Shown: positions 46,489-55,782 of the stretch, piece after piece
Layout of the letters: each line of letters starts with the position of its first letter
Position numbering within the stretch: position 1 is the stretch's first letter
NCBI RefSeq assembly: GCF_004376845.1
Contig: NZ_SNUW01000010.1
Span: 102,878-166,877 of the forward strand
DNA: 64,000 bases
Source of the DNA: Psychromonas algarum
GTDB lineage: Bacteria > Pseudomonadota > Gammaproteobacteria > Enterobacterales > Psychromonadaceae
Direction: 5' to 3'
Program-made: the position numbers and the translations under genes
Notes under the pieces: model-generated
Told to the model about the DNA's origin: nothing
Seen by the model: the letters and a program-made list of their open reading frames with translations, nothing else
The model's database searches: none

Positions 46489-47394
46489 TTAAAAAGTATC
46501 AGATTGTTTAATATCCAAAGCATCTAACAACGCTAATGTAGAGCTTAAGTCTTCCGCTTGACCATAACGTGGATACGCATGCATTTTTAAATAAGGACGA
46601 GAATTTACCTCTAAAAAAATACACTTTTGAGCGCGATAATCAAACTCAATGCCTTTTTCTAAAATAACATCTATGCCTAATATATTCGCGTCAAATAAAT
46701 TTAAAACTTGCTTAAATAATGCTTGATTAACTTCAGGTAATAGTTGTTTATTAATCACTTCCACAACCCCACCGGGTGCTAAAGATATACGATAAAATAA
46801 AGTCACTCGCTGCCCAGACTCAAGTACAGACTCAAAGTTAAAACCTTGTTTTTTTAAGAATGCTCGAGTTTGTGCTGTTTCTTTTAATGGAGAAATAACA
46901 GGATATAACTGCATGACTTCACGGATCGTATTTTCTTTTTTCATTAACTCTCGGATAGTCGACTTTCCATCACCTTTAACCGAAGGTGCATAACGCTGTA
47001 GCACCGATATAATTTCTCCATTAGCAACAACAACTCGATAATTTTTGCCTTCAAGATATTGTTCAACCACTGTAAAAGGCCACCAGCATTTAGCTAAAAA
47101 TATAGCTTTCCATAATTCTTTATAATTTCTTATCGGAAAATGGCTACCACGAGAAAACCCACTGACATTAGGTTTAATAACTAAAGGGAAACCATATTTT
47201 TTGGCAAAAGAAATGGCAGTAAAGGGATTAAAGAAAATAAGTCCTTTTGCATAAGGGATATGACCTTGTTGAAATTTATCCCTTGCTTGTTGCTTACTAC
47301 GACAACCCCTACGGACTTCCAAGCTATTGTAATTACTACAACCGCCCATGAATGTTTTACTGATCCACGCATAGATTATTTTTTTTATATTCAT
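46489..47394 (-). CDS. ATP-grasp ligase, cyanophycin/glutathione synthetase-like
   Basis: The 301-residue protein has the ATP-grasp layout: PLVIKPNVSGFSRGSHF (ATP-binding lysine and small loop), VVEQYLEGKNYRVVV, the hallmark APSVKGDGKSTIRELM, and FLEVNSRPYLKMHAYPR (metal-binding Glu and Asn). The KGDGKSTI run is typical of cyanophycin synthetase and GshF-type enzymes, which form amide bonds on amino acids. It lacks the Mur-ligase half of CphA. A short hydrophobic N-terminus may bind the membrane. Its start codon shares a base with the previous stop (TAATG). Confidence 0.82.
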   Translation of the reverse strand: MNIKKIIYAWISKTFMGGCSNYNSLEVRRGCRSKQQARDKFQQGHIPYAKGLIFFNPFTAISFAKKYGFPLVIKPNVSGFSRGSHFPIRNYKELWKAIFLAKCWWPFTVVEQYLEGKNYRVVVANGEIISVLQRYAPSVKGDGKSTIRELMKKENTIREVMQLYPVISPLKETAQTRAFLKKQGFNFESVLESGQRVTLFYRISLAPGGVVEVINKQLLPEVNQALFKQVLNLFDANILGIDVILEKGIEFDYRAQKCIFLEVNSRPYLKMHAYPRYGQAEDLSSTLALLDALDIKQSDTF

Positions 47395-48233
47395 TAAGAG
47401 AACTCTTTATTGATGAGAGATTTTAATACTCGAGCAGATTTTAATTTCTGAAAGAAAATAGATTTAACAACTTGTGATCCAGGAATATCTTTTGTAACTA
47501 ATGCTAATTGCTTCATGCTTGAAAAAACAAAACTCAATTTTGCTTTTAAAGTGACATCTTTTACTAATAATATTAATGGCATAGGCACATAAACATTAAC
47601 CTCAACAATAGAAAACTGCCCCGCTAACAAAGCCTCTAAAGAATCTGCTCTTGCGCAATAACGAGCAATCTTAAAGTGACCAATACAAGTAAACAGAGAG
47701 ATGACTTTTTGAATTTGTTGTTCACTTAGCTGTGTCATACATGATTTATAAAAAGTGTCTTGGTTGTAAATCCCATTAACTGGCATGGCATCATGGCTAC
47801 GGTTACAGGTTTCTGTTACGGAAATAATCGCGGCAGATTGATCTGTTTTAGCCCCCGGAATATAAAATATTTCAAACTCTCGTTTACCTTTAGCCGCAGA
47901 CTGCATTAAATAGCGAGGACCTTTTTTTCCTCTATTTAAACGATGTTGTTGTAACTGTTTAAAATTATCAATACGACAAACTCCTTGTGAATTCTGTCCC
48001 CATTCTGGTTTAAGAAATACAGGATACTCTTCATCCAAAGGTGTATGACCTCGGTCAACAACTTGCGTTAAACGCCATTTTTTAGGTATCAATAAATCCA
48101 TATCTAACTTAGAAAAGATCTGACGATACTGGTTAAAATAATTTGCATTTAACTGAAAGTATTTCCATGGCGCAACCAAAAAACGACAGCACCAAAAGAT
48201 ATAAGAAAGCACTAATAATATACGTATCAACAA
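47394..48233 (-). CDS. ATP-grasp-like protein, possibly membrane-bound
   Basis: A 279-residue relative of the ATP-grasp family with an N-terminal membrane segment (about residues 2-25). ATP-grasp traces are VFLKPEWGQNSQGVCRI, RYLMQSAAKGKREFEIFYI and FSIVEVNVYVPMPLIL. The metal-binding Glu/Asn pair is seen in VEVN. It may activate a different substrate than its neighbour or act as its partner. It lies 12 bases after the membrane protein gene. Confidence 0.65.
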   Translation of the reverse strand: MLIRILLVLSYIFWCCRFLVAPWKYFQLNANYFNQYRQIFSKLDMDLLIPKKWRLTQVVDRGHTPLDEEYPVFLKPEWGQNSQGVCRIDNFKQLQQHRLNRGKKGPRYLMQSAAKGKREFEIFYIPGAKTDQSAAIISVTETCNRSHDAMPVNGIYNQDTFYKSCMTQLSEQQIQKVISLFTCIGHFKIARYCARADSLEALLAGQFSIVEVNVYVPMPLILLVKDVTLKAKLSFVFSSMKQLALVTKDIPGSQVVKSIFFQKLKSARVLKSLINKEFS

Positions 48234-48245
48234 TGTAATCCCTTA

Positions 48246-48743
48246 TTAGTTTCGGTGATTCTTATAATCACGATAATTTGTAATAAAGAGTATAAATCCC
48301 AGTATCACAATAGAAGTTGCCGCATAAAACAAACTACCGCCATCACTCTGACCTTGATGAATAACTTCGACACCTAGTGGTGTAAATAAGTGGAAAAATA
48401 CAGCACCCGCCATAACAGAAGAAGCCATTAGTCCACCAGCTGCATGCACTGCATTTCGAGAAGGCACACTATGCAATAAGTTAACTTTAGCTAAGATCCA
48501 AAAAATAATAGGGGATAATAAAATAAGTGAAGTAAGTAATTCGACACTACCTACAGCATAAGAACCATAATTAGCAAACCATTGTCCTATCTCATCATTA
48601 AAAACAGTCTGTATCCATAAACCTATGGAGCCGAAAATATATTGAGTATCTGGGTGTAAAGTAAACTTATAAGGCAGTGAAAATAAAAAAACCTTAGCAA
48701 TCCACAGCACCACTACCCAACTAAAAATAGATAAAATTTTCAT
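48246..48743 (-). CDS. Membrane protein of the YHS-ATP-grasp operon
   Basis: A 165-residue protein with four predicted membrane segments (about residues 5-22, 62-86, 100-122 and 135-155). The arrangement is reminiscent of DoxX-type proteins, but I cannot assign a family. It overlaps the YHS gene by one base (TAATG), so the two are translated together and may form a complex. Confidence 0.65.
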   Translation of the reverse strand: MKILSIFSWVVVLWIAKVFLFSLPYKFTLHPDTQYIFGSIGLWIQTVFNDEIGQWFANYGSYAVGSVELLTSLILLSPIIFWILAKVNLLHSVPSRNAVHAAGGLMASSVMAGAVFFHLFTPLGVEVIHQGQSDGGSLFYAATSIVILGFILFITNYRDYKNHRN

Positions 48744-49201
48744 TACAGCTCCTTATCAATTTTTGCCCAATTAAGATCTGCTTGCTTAATAAAATTATCT
48801 TTATCAGCTATCCAGGTATCCAATACTTCCTGATCATAATTTAAATATAATTTGTTTTTGTACACCGTCCAATAAGGTGCTTTACCCGGTGCAATTTGAT
48901 CTTCAGCCATCGCCCATGCACAGTATCCGCCATATTGAGGTGCATACTTTTCTGGATTATTTTTAAATAATGTTAGATGTTCCTGACTAGAAAAATACCA
49001 ATCCGCACCTTGGTATTCAAATTGATATTGACTACTTCCCTTCACTGATTTTTGCTCAGTAAAATAGGAAACTACGTCGTAACCAGAAACCGCTTTATTA
49101 CTAAAATATCCCGTATAAATAGCGTCTTCTGCATGAACATGCTGAAGAAAAGAAAAAATGATTAAGACTGTTGCTTGTAATATTGTGATCCGTTTTTTCA
49201 T
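48743..49201 (-). CDS. Secreted YHS-domain protein
   Basis: A 152-residue periplasmic protein with a signal peptide (cleavage after VHA near residue 24) and a YHS-type domain: SGYDVVSYFTEQKSVKGSSQ, then WYFSSQEHLTLFKNNPEKYA and YGGYCAWAMAED. YHS domains are often linked to metal or heme handling. It is the first gene of the five-gene operon; a promoter is expected in the 150 bases upstream. Confidence 0.85.
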   Translation of the reverse strand: MKKRITILQATVLIIFSFLQHVHAEDAIYTGYFSNKAVSGYDVVSYFTEQKSVKGSSQYQFEYQGADWYFSSQEHLTLFKNNPEKYAPQYGGYCAWAMAEDQIAPGKAPYWTVYKNKLYLNYDQEVLDTWIADKDNFIKQADLNWAKIDKEL

Positions 49202-49314
49202 CTTTAGTCCCTCTTTTTTAATATATCTAATTAAGAAGACCCTGACGGCATTAATTTTATTGCCACAATTTTAAAAAATTATTAATAAAGTTATTTGCGA
49301 GGGTAATTGAAAGG

Positions 49315-49345
49315 AAAATAAGTAGGTGGAGAATGACACTCCACC
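49315..49345 (-). terminator. Terminator after the DUF2860 gene
   Basis: GGTGGAG / CTCCACC (49325-49331 with 49339-49345, 7-base loop), followed on the minus strand by TACTTATTTTCC. The 49202-49314 gap to the YHS gene holds no other repeat. Confidence 0.7.
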
Positions 49346-49352
49346 AAGAGGT

Positions 49353-50351
49353 TTAATATTTATAAGTTAAGCCAGTTGAGACAATAAAACCGTAATTATC
49401 GTAGAAGCTGATATCTGATTTTTCTTGATTATAACCAGCCATCATGGTCCAACTCCAATGTTGCCAATCAAATGGGCGCTTATAACTATAGATAGAGAAT
49501 ATTCCGGCACGAACAAGATCTTGTTTCTCATTAAAAATAGGATTTATTTGTTGATAATTGCGAATTCCTGCATTAATAGTTGTGACTAATAAGTGTCTAT
49601 CCCTAAATAATAAAAAAGATAATTGCCCTGTATATTGCTCATAACTATTAGCATTACCATCGGCATTTCTATGTGTATATTGGACCGTTGGCTTTAAGAA
49701 AAGTCCTCTCGCAACAGGAAACATAGTTTCTACTTCTACTCGTTGATATAAACTATCGCGTTGTAATGCAGCAATATCATCAGGATTATTTAATTCATTC
49801 TGACCACTAAGCTCTTCTTTAACACTACTACTTGCGACGGCATATTTTAATGTAAAAGGACTACCAAAGATTTGCTCAACAGCAATTCGCCCACCAGCAG
49901 TATATTCTTTGGTTTCTTCTCGCTTACTCCCTACTAGGAAAGGATCAGCCCAAGTTTCATTTAATAACGATAATCTAGGAAAAACGGCAAAGGTTAATTG
50001 ACTACCATCATTGAGTTGTTGAATAACTCCCAACTCGTATTGAAGTTGTGCTGTTGCAACTTGATCGCGGCTATTACCAAGATAAAACTGGGTCTCAAGG
50101 CTATCTAATGTGTATTGTATTCTTCCTAGTGGATAACCCATAACAGAGGTTCGATATTGCCCACTATTATCTAAATCGTTAGTGACTTCATTTTCACTAT
50201 TTGTTTTAAGCTGAGATTGCCCTCCCGTCAGACCAACATTTAAATTTAAAGTAAATTGCCAGCCAGCCTCTTCACTTAATGGACGAGCCAAACTCGCATA
50301 ACTAACAAAAACACCAGAAATTAAACAGATTAGTCCTTTTAACATTCTCAA
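49353..50351 (-). CDS. DUF2860 family outer-membrane barrel protein
   Basis: The 332-residue product has a signal peptide (cleavage near SLA, residue 22), then a barrel pattern. FTLNLNVGLTGGQSQ, MGYPLGRIQYTL, YLGNSRDQVA and the last strand IVSTGLTYKY fit DUF2860 proteins, which are frequent in Vibrio. Residues 125-180 look like extracellular loops. Function unknown; it may be a porin. No operon partner. Confidence 0.8.
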   Translation of the reverse strand: MRMLKGLICLISGVFVSYASLARPLSEEAGWQFTLNLNVGLTGGQSQLKTNSENEVTNDLDNSGQYRTSVMGYPLGRIQYTLDSLETQFYLGNSRDQVATAQLQYELGVIQQLNDGSQLTFAVFPRLSLLNETWADPFLVGSKREETKEYTAGGRIAVEQIFGSPFTLKYAVASSSVKEELSGQNELNNPDDIAALQRDSLYQRVEVETMFPVARGLFLKPTVQYTHRNADGNANSYEQYTGQLSFLLFRDRHLLVTTINAGIRNYQQINPIFNEKQDLVRAGIFSIYSYKRPFDWQHWSWTMMAGYNQEKSDISFYDNYGFIVSTGLTYKY

Positions 50352-50390
50352 TCCTTTTTGAATATTTATTAAATATACCGTTTGTAGAAT

Positions 50391-50606
50391 TTATTTAACC
50401 AGTGGGGCTAACATTTTTTCTAAACCATTTAATTTAACTTCATACATTAATGCTAATTGTTCACCTAACTTTCCTTCAGGAAAACCTTTACCATGAAACC
50501 AAACTAAATAAGGCTCAGGTAGGTGAATTAGTTTTCGGCCTGCATATTTACCAAATGGCATAACTTGATTAATCGCGTCACTTAATGCTTTAGGGTTATC
50601 TAACAT
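50391..50606 (-). CDS. DUF3820 family small protein
   Basis: A 71-residue cytoplasmic protein: MPFGKYAGRKLIHLPEPYLV and WFHGKGFPEGKLGEQLALMY are the hallmark lines of DUF3820, found widely in gammaproteobacteria. Function unknown. The gap to the next gene (50607-50875) holds only AT-rich DNA with no repeat that I recognise. Confidence 0.85.
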   Translation of the reverse strand: MLDNPKALSDAINQVMPFGKYAGRKLIHLPEPYLVWFHGKGFPEGKLGEQLALMYEVKLNGLEKMLAPLVK

Positions 50607-50875
50607 TTTTTTCCTTTTAACAGATGAACATCATCAACTTACCAATATAACTTGCTGAGGGATAACATATTAAATTGTATTGCCTTTAACATTAATTTTT
50701 GTATCTATTCTATTTTTCAGTTTGTTCGATAATAAAGTACAGGTCAAGCAACACCCATTAAGCGTAAGCTATAGATAATAAAAGACTGTTATTTAATTAA
50801 TCACTTTTTAATTATTTGTAATAACTGTTAGCCTACCTATCGTAATTAATTAAACATTAAAGGTTGATAGTATTT

Positions 50876-51529
50876 ATGGTTTACCAAGCAGCTGTTTTTG
50901 ATATGGACGGTTTATTACTCGATACTGAACGAGTTTGTATGCAAGCGTTTGAAGAAGCTTGTGAAAAATTATCTCTTCCTTTTGTTAAAAGCGCTTATGT
51001 AAAAATCATAGGCTGCAATGCAAAAGGCATTGAAACCGCAATCATGGATCATTATGCGCAATATATTGATTACAAAACGCTACGTTCAACATGGATGGAA
51101 GGTTATTGGCCAATTGTAAAACATCAAGCCATTCCAATAAAAGCAGGTGTAATTGATTTATTAGAATGGCTTAAATCACAGGGAATTCCAATTGCTGTGG
51201 CTACCTCAACGCAACGTGAATTAGCAGAAACAAAACTTAAACTAGCCGGCTTAGACCATTATTTTGAACATCTTAGTACAGGGTGCGAAGTAACCTTTGG
51301 TAAACCACACCCTGAAATATTTTTATTAGCTGCGAAACGTTTAAATATACACCCTCAACAATGTTTAGCTTTTGAAGACTCAAATAATGGTGTTCGATCA
51401 GCTGTTTCAGCCAATATGCAAGTTTATCAAGTACCTGACTTAGTTACACCAAGCTCCAATATTATTGCACTAGGCCATCAAATTAAGCCTTCATTAGAAA
51501 TAGTATTAAAAGAGCTTCAATCTATTTAA
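50876..51529 (+). CDS. HAD-superfamily phosphatase, phosphoglucomutase-like subfamily
   Basis: The 217-residue product carries the HAD motifs FDMDGLLLDTE (nucleophile Asp), VATSTQRE, a Lys in GKPHPEIF and FEDSNNGV. It is a likely sugar-phosphate or nucleotide phosphatase of the YniC/Gph group. I use the ATG at 50876; a TTG at 50864 just after AAAGG is also possible. Confidence 0.9.
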   Translation: MVYQAAVFDMDGLLLDTERVCMQAFEEACEKLSLPFVKSAYVKIIGCNAKGIETAIMDHYAQYIDYKTLRSTWMEGYWPIVKHQAIPIKAGVIDLLEWLKSQGIPIAVATSTQRELAETKLKLAGLDHYFEHLSTGCEVTFGKPHPEIFLLAAKRLNIHPQQCLAFEDSNNGVRSAVSANMQVYQVPDLVTPSSNIIALGHQIKPSLEIVLKELQSI

Positions 51530-51612
51530 CCTCTATTCTGAAAATAAAATAGTATTAAACATTAATTATTTACATCGTGCTGTGATGCTCATTTTTACCT
51601 ATGCAGTATTTT

Positions 51613-52137
51613 TTACTCAATAGGCTTTTGATTTACAAATATAAGCTGTCCTGTTTTAAAACCATATTCTGCAGCGGTACTAATAAAATCTTGCTTCACT
51701 TCATTACTAATTTCAGGAGTGCGCGATAGCAACCATAAATATTCATGGTTATAGCTACTCACAAAAGCATATTGATAATTCACTTCATCCATTTTAAAAA
51801 TAATATATGAACCATAAAATGGTCCAAAAAATGAGACCTTTAAATGCCCTGTTGTTTTCTCATTTACAAAGTAAGCTTTACCAACCGCTTCTTTCCAAGT
51901 TTTATTTTTAACCGAATAACCTTTATTCAACACTTTAATGCCACCATCATCACGCATCGAATAAGTAGCTGAAACTTGCTCTAATCCTCGTTCAAAAGAA
52001 TGGTCTAATCGAGCAATTTCATACCAAGTCCCCAAATAACGATCAGCGTCAAATTGTTCAACAGCTTTCATTCCTTTAGGTAAACCAGTACAGCCTGTTT
52101 GTAATGCCACTAGCAAAAACAACAATAATATTTTCAT
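51613..52137 (-). CDS. blc: Outer-membrane lipocalin
   Basis: A 174-residue lipoprotein with Cys at residue 16 (LQTGC), then the lipocalin motif GTWYEIARLDHSFERG, and SATYSMRDDGGI and WLLSRTPEIS. Bacterial lipocalins bind fatty acids or lysophospholipids and may store or transport membrane lipids under stress. It is isolated from neighbours, with its own upstream gap of 255 bases. Confidence 0.92.
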   Translation of the reverse strand: MKILLLFLLVALQTGCTGLPKGMKAVEQFDADRYLGTWYEIARLDHSFERGLEQVSATYSMRDDGGIKVLNKGYSVKNKTWKEAVGKAYFVNEKTTGHLKVSFFGPFYGSYIIFKMDEVNYQYAFVSSYNHEYLWLLSRTPEISNEVKQDFISTAAEYGFKTGQLIFVNQKPIE

Positions 52138-52392
52138 CTCTTATTTCACCTAATAAATGTTAACAACATTAATAATACTTACGTAACTAAACAGAAAAAG
52201 ATCACTCTAAGATCAATAGACTAAATATTATTTGCACCTAAAAATAATGATATATCAAAGTAAGTAATAATATAGCAACTAAAACACATACAACAAGATA
52301 ACAATTGATTAACAATTTTCTGCTCGTATAATGCCGATCTTAATTTACTGCACTGGATTTACGTTCCAGATAGCAATACAAGGAAAGAAAGT

Positions 52393-53370
52393 ATGTCAAA
52401 GATAGTTGTTTGTGCATTATATCGATTTGTTTCTTTAACTAATTATGAAGAAATTCAAATTCCTTTATTTAATTTAATGAATGCAAATCAAGTAAAAGGG
52501 ACTTTATTATTAGCAAGTGAAGGTATTAATGGCACTATCGCAGGTGATCAACAAGGTATTGATAATGTACTTAATTGGTTAAGATTTGATCCCCGTTTAG
52601 CTGATTTAACCGCAAAATTTTCATTTGATACAGAAAACCCTTTTTACCGTACAAAAGTGAAATTGAAAAAAGAGATTGTCACCATGGGTGTGGAAGGGAT
52701 TGATCCCAACCGTACAGTGGGAACTTACGTTAAAGCACAAGATTGGAATACATTGATCAGCGATCCTGAAGTCTTATTAGTTGATACTCGTAACGATTAT
52801 GAAATTAGTATTGGTACATTTAAAAACGCAGTTGATCCTAAAACAACCAATTTCCGCGAATTCCCACAATACGTTAAAGAAAACCTTGATCCGAACAAGC
52901 ATAAAAAAGTAGCTATGTTTTGTACTGGTGGCATTCGTTGTGAAAAATCAACTGCTTACTTAAAAGAACAAGGCTTCGATGAAGTTTACCACCTTGAAGG
53001 CGGTGTGCTTAAATACCTTGAAGAAGTGCCTGAAGAAGAAAGTCTGTGGAAAGGTGAATGTTTTGTTTTTGATAACCGCGTTTCAGTTAATCATCAACTT
53101 GAAAAAGGTAACTATGATCAATGCCATGGTTGTCGCTTGCCAATAACAGAAGAAGATAAGAAGTCTGAAAAATATATACAAGGAGTAAGTTGTCATCATT
53201 GCCATGATAATTTAACAGATGAACAGAAACAGCGTTTTTTAGAACGAGAAAAACAGATCCGTTTAGCTAGTGAACGAGGGCATGAACATATCGGCAGTGA
53301 TGCTTTAGCTCAATTAGAGACTAATCGTAATAAGAAAAAAGCCACTAAAGCTGCACAACGTAGTCAATAA
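52393..53370 (+). CDS. trhO: tRNA uridine(34) hydroxylase, rhodanese-like
   Basis: TrhO (YceA) makes 5-hydroxyuridine at position 34 of certain tRNAs. The 325-residue product has an N-terminal acylphosphatase-like domain (to about 110), a rhodanese domain with the active-site run [12 protein letters not shown] near residue 180, and a C-terminal zinc-binding region ([15 protein letters not shown], then CHHCHDNL). A poly-Lys tail follows. The 250 bases between it and gmk contain no repeat that I recognise. Confidence 0.94.
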   Translation: MSKIVVCALYRFVSLTNYEEIQIPLFNLMNANQVKGTLLLASEGINGTIAGDQQGIDNVLNWLRFDPRLADLTAKFSFDTENPFYRTKVKLKKEIVTMGVEGIDPNRTVGTYVKAQDWNTLISDPEVLLVDTRNDYEISIGTFKNAVDPKTTNFREFPQYVKENLDPNKHKKVAMFCTGGIRCEKSTAYLKEQGFDEVYHLEGGVLKYLEEVPEEESLWKGECFVFDNRVSVNHQLEKGNYDQCHGCRLPITEEDKKSEKYIQGVSCHHCHDNLTDEQKQRFLEREKQIRLASERGHEHIGSDALAQLETNRNKKKATKAAQRSQ

Positions 53371-53628
53371 AGGGCTTAAAATTAAGTAGAAGAAATTGAA
53401 TATATAATAAGAATATTCTGTTCTTCTGCTTAAAGACCTTCTGTTATATTTATCAAAACTTAAAATCTAATCAGAAAAGAGAGTGATTACAGGTAAAAAT
53501 AATTAATGATTAAAAAGACATCATTAAAAAAATAAGCGATAATCCGCGCTTACAAAAAAACGACTGCTTAAAAAATAATCGATTAAGTGGCTTGATATAT
53601 AAAAATACAAGTTTCTGGAAATTAAATT

Positions 53629-54255
53629 ATGTCTCAAATTGGTACACTTTATATTGTATCGGCTCCTAGCGGAGCTGGAAAATCTAGCCTAATTCAAGCG
53701 TTATTAGCAGAAGAACATGACATGCCCGCTCAAGTGTCTATTTCACATACAACACGATCACCACGCGAAGGTGAGGTGCACACTCAGCATTACCACTTTG
53801 TAACAGAAGATGAATTTAAACAATTAATTTCAGAGAATGCATTTTTTGAATGGGCTGAAGTGTTTGGTAATTATTACGGAACATCGCGATTAACAATTGA
53901 AGAATCATTATCTCAAGGTATTGATGTTATTCTAGATATTGACTGGCAAGGCGCACGTCAAGTACGTAAAGTAATGCCAGAGGCTAAAGGTATTTTTATT
54001 CTACCTCCGAGCCGTGCAGAACTAGAAGCTCGCTTAAATAAACGTGGACAAGATAGTGCTGAGGTTATTGCTAAACGCATGCAAGAAGCACAATCTGAGA
54101 TGTCGCATTATAATGAATATGATTATTTAATCGTTAATGATGACTTTGATACAGCAACACAAGAGTTTTCAGCAATTGTTCGAGCATTGCGTAATAAACA
54201 AGATAAACAAGCAATTAAACACAGTAAAACCATTAAAGAGTTATTATACCCTTAA
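53629..54255 (+). CDS. gmk: Guanylate kinase
   Basis: Phosphorylates GMP to GDP. The 208-residue product shows the P-loop [11 protein letters not shown] (about residues 10-20), the substrate motif [12 protein letters not shown] and the lid run [12 protein letters not shown]. It is followed by rpoZ after 86 bases, the usual gammaproteobacterial pairing. Confidence 0.97.
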   Translation: MSQIGTLYIVSAPSGAGKSSLIQALLAEEHDMPAQVSISHTTRSPREGEVHTQHYHFVTEDEFKQLISENAFFEWAEVFGNYYGTSRLTIEESLSQGIDVILDIDWQGARQVRKVMPEAKGIFILPPSRAELEARLNKRGQDSAEVIAKRMQEAQSEMSHYNEYDYLIVNDDFDTATQEFSAIVRALRNKQDKQAIKHSKTIKELLYP

Positions 54256-54341
54256 TCTCTGTATTAAGATGCTGGATCAATTCGCGTTTAGCACATATAA
54301 TAACCGCCCTTTTTTATGTAATTAACTTTTGGAGTTCAACA

Positions 54342-54617
54342 ATGGCACGAGTAACCGTTGAAGATGCAGTAAATGTAGTAGGCAACCGTTTTGATTTAAT
54401 CTTAATGGCCTCTCGCCGAGCTCGTCAGCTTGCTACTGGAGGAAAAACACCTCTAGTTGAACCAGAGAATGACAAACCAACCGTTATTGCTTTACGTGAG
54501 ATTGAAGAAAACTTGATCACTAATGAATTAATGGATGTTCAAGATCGTCAAGAACGACACGAAAAGCAAGCTGCTGAATTAGCAGCAGTTGCAGCAATTG
54601 CTGAAGGTCGCGGCTAA
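54342..54617 (+). CDS. rpoZ: RNA polymerase omega subunit
   Basis: The 91-residue product begins [20 protein letters not shown], the conserved start of omega, and contains [16 protein letters not shown]. It helps assemble RNA polymerase and is part of the (p)ppGpp binding site. In E. coli the next gene is spoT; here a terminator and an antiporter gene follow instead. Confidence 0.97.
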   Translation: MARVTVEDAVNVVGNRFDLILMASRRARQLATGGKTPLVEPENDKPTVIALREIEENLITNELMDVQDRQERHEKQAAELAAVAAIAEGRG

Positions 54618-54645
54618 ACACCGACTAACTTTAGAAATTTGAAGA

Positions 54646-54679
54646 AACGCTGAACATGAAAATGCTCGGCGTTTTTTTA
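54646..54679 (+). terminator. Terminator after rpoZ
   Basis: AACGCTGA / TCGGCGTT stem (one wobble pair), continued by CAT / ATG around a GAAA loop, followed by TTTTTTTA. It ends gmk-rpoZ transcription. Confidence 0.88.
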
Positions 54680-54708
54680 TAGGTATTCAAAATAATCAGG
54701 AGGAAGTT

Positions 54709-55698
54709 TTGATCACTTTACTATATCCCGCATTAGCTATTTTAATTGGTTTTGCATTACTTATTTGGAGTGCGGATAAATTTGTATTAGGGGCATCCAA
54801 TACTGCACGCAGTTTCTCTATCTCACCATTAGTTGTAGGCGTTGTAATTGTTGGTTTAGGTACTTCAGCACCAGAAATGTTAGTGTCAGCCATGGCTGCT
54901 GCTGATGGAAATACGGGGCTTTCTATCGGTAATGCTATTGGTTCGAATATTACAAATATTGGATTAATGCTAGGTGTTACGGCTCTATTTTATCCTTTAC
55001 ATATCCATTCAAAATTACTTAAACGAGAAATGCCTGTACTCTTAGCTATTATTGGCATTAGCTACTTTATTCTATGGGATCAACAGCTTAGCTTTTTAGA
55101 TGGTTTGTTATTACTCTCAATGATGTTTGCTATGTTAGCTTATACAATATGGGAAGCTAAAAGCCACGGAGAAGATCATTTACCACAAGAAATTCTAGAT
55201 GAATTACCTGAAGAAATTGGCAAAGGTGCTGCATTAAAATGGTTACTTGTAGGTATTGTTGTCTTGATCGCTTCATCACGTATATTAGTATGGGGAGCGG
55301 TAGAAGTTGCTGAATATTTCCAAGTAAGTGATTTGATTATTGGTTTAACCATTGTTGCCATTGGGACTAGTTTGCCAGAATTAGCAGCAACCATTGCTGC
55401 AGCTCGTAAAAAAGAATTTGATTTAGCAGTGGGCAATATTATTGGCTCAAATATCTTCAATATTCTAGGTGTAATGGCGCTACCAGGGCTTATTCATGCA
55501 GACACCTTTGATATTGCTGTGTTAACACGAGATTATCCAGTAATGATCGCTTTAACAATTGCATTAATGATTTTTTCTATTGCATGGCGAAAAGGTAAAA
55601 TAGCAGTGTTAGGCCGTGCTGAAGGAGCTTTATTGGTAGTTGGTTATATTGCTTATATGTTCTGGTTATTTAAGGATATGACTGCAACAACAGCTTAA
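54709..55698 (+). CDS. yrbG: Calcium/sodium antiporter of the CaCA family
   Basis: A 329-residue protein with ten or more membrane segments in two repeats: GLGTSAPEMLVSAMA with GNAIGSNITNIGLMLG, then AIGTSLPELAATIA with GNIIGSNIFNILGVM. The doubled GTSxPE motifs define the alpha repeats of Na+/Ca2+ exchangers. Closest known relative is E. coli YrbG. The start is TTG at 54709, supported by a strong AGGAGG six to seven bases upstream. Confidence 0.92.
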   Translation: MITLLYPALAILIGFALLIWSADKFVLGASNTARSFSISPLVVGVVIVGLGTSAPEMLVSAMAAADGNTGLSIGNAIGSNITNIGLMLGVTALFYPLHIHSKLLKREMPVLLAIIGISYFILWDQQLSFLDGLLLLSMMFAMLAYTIWEAKSHGEDHLPQEILDELPEEIGKGAALKWLLVGIVVLIASSRILVWGAVEVAEYFQVSDLIIGLTIVAIGTSLPELAATIAAARKKEFDLAVGNIIGSNIFNILGVMALPGLIHADTFDIAVLTRDYPVMIALTIALMIFSIAWRKGKIAVLGRAEGALLVVGYIAYMFWLFKDMTATTA

Positions 55699-55712
55699 AT
55701 GGCCCTGTAAAA

Positions 55713-55758
55713 AATTAAGAGGTGTTTTAGTTTTAACACCTCTTAATTTCTATTTTTA
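55713..55758. terminator. Bidirectional terminator between yrbG and yeeZ
   Basis: A perfect 14-bp stem AATTAAGAGGTGTT / AACACCTCTTAATT with an 8-base loop, flanked by A-rich and T-rich stretches. Confidence 0.9.
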
Positions 55759-55782
55759 AAAATGATTAAAATACATCCTCTT

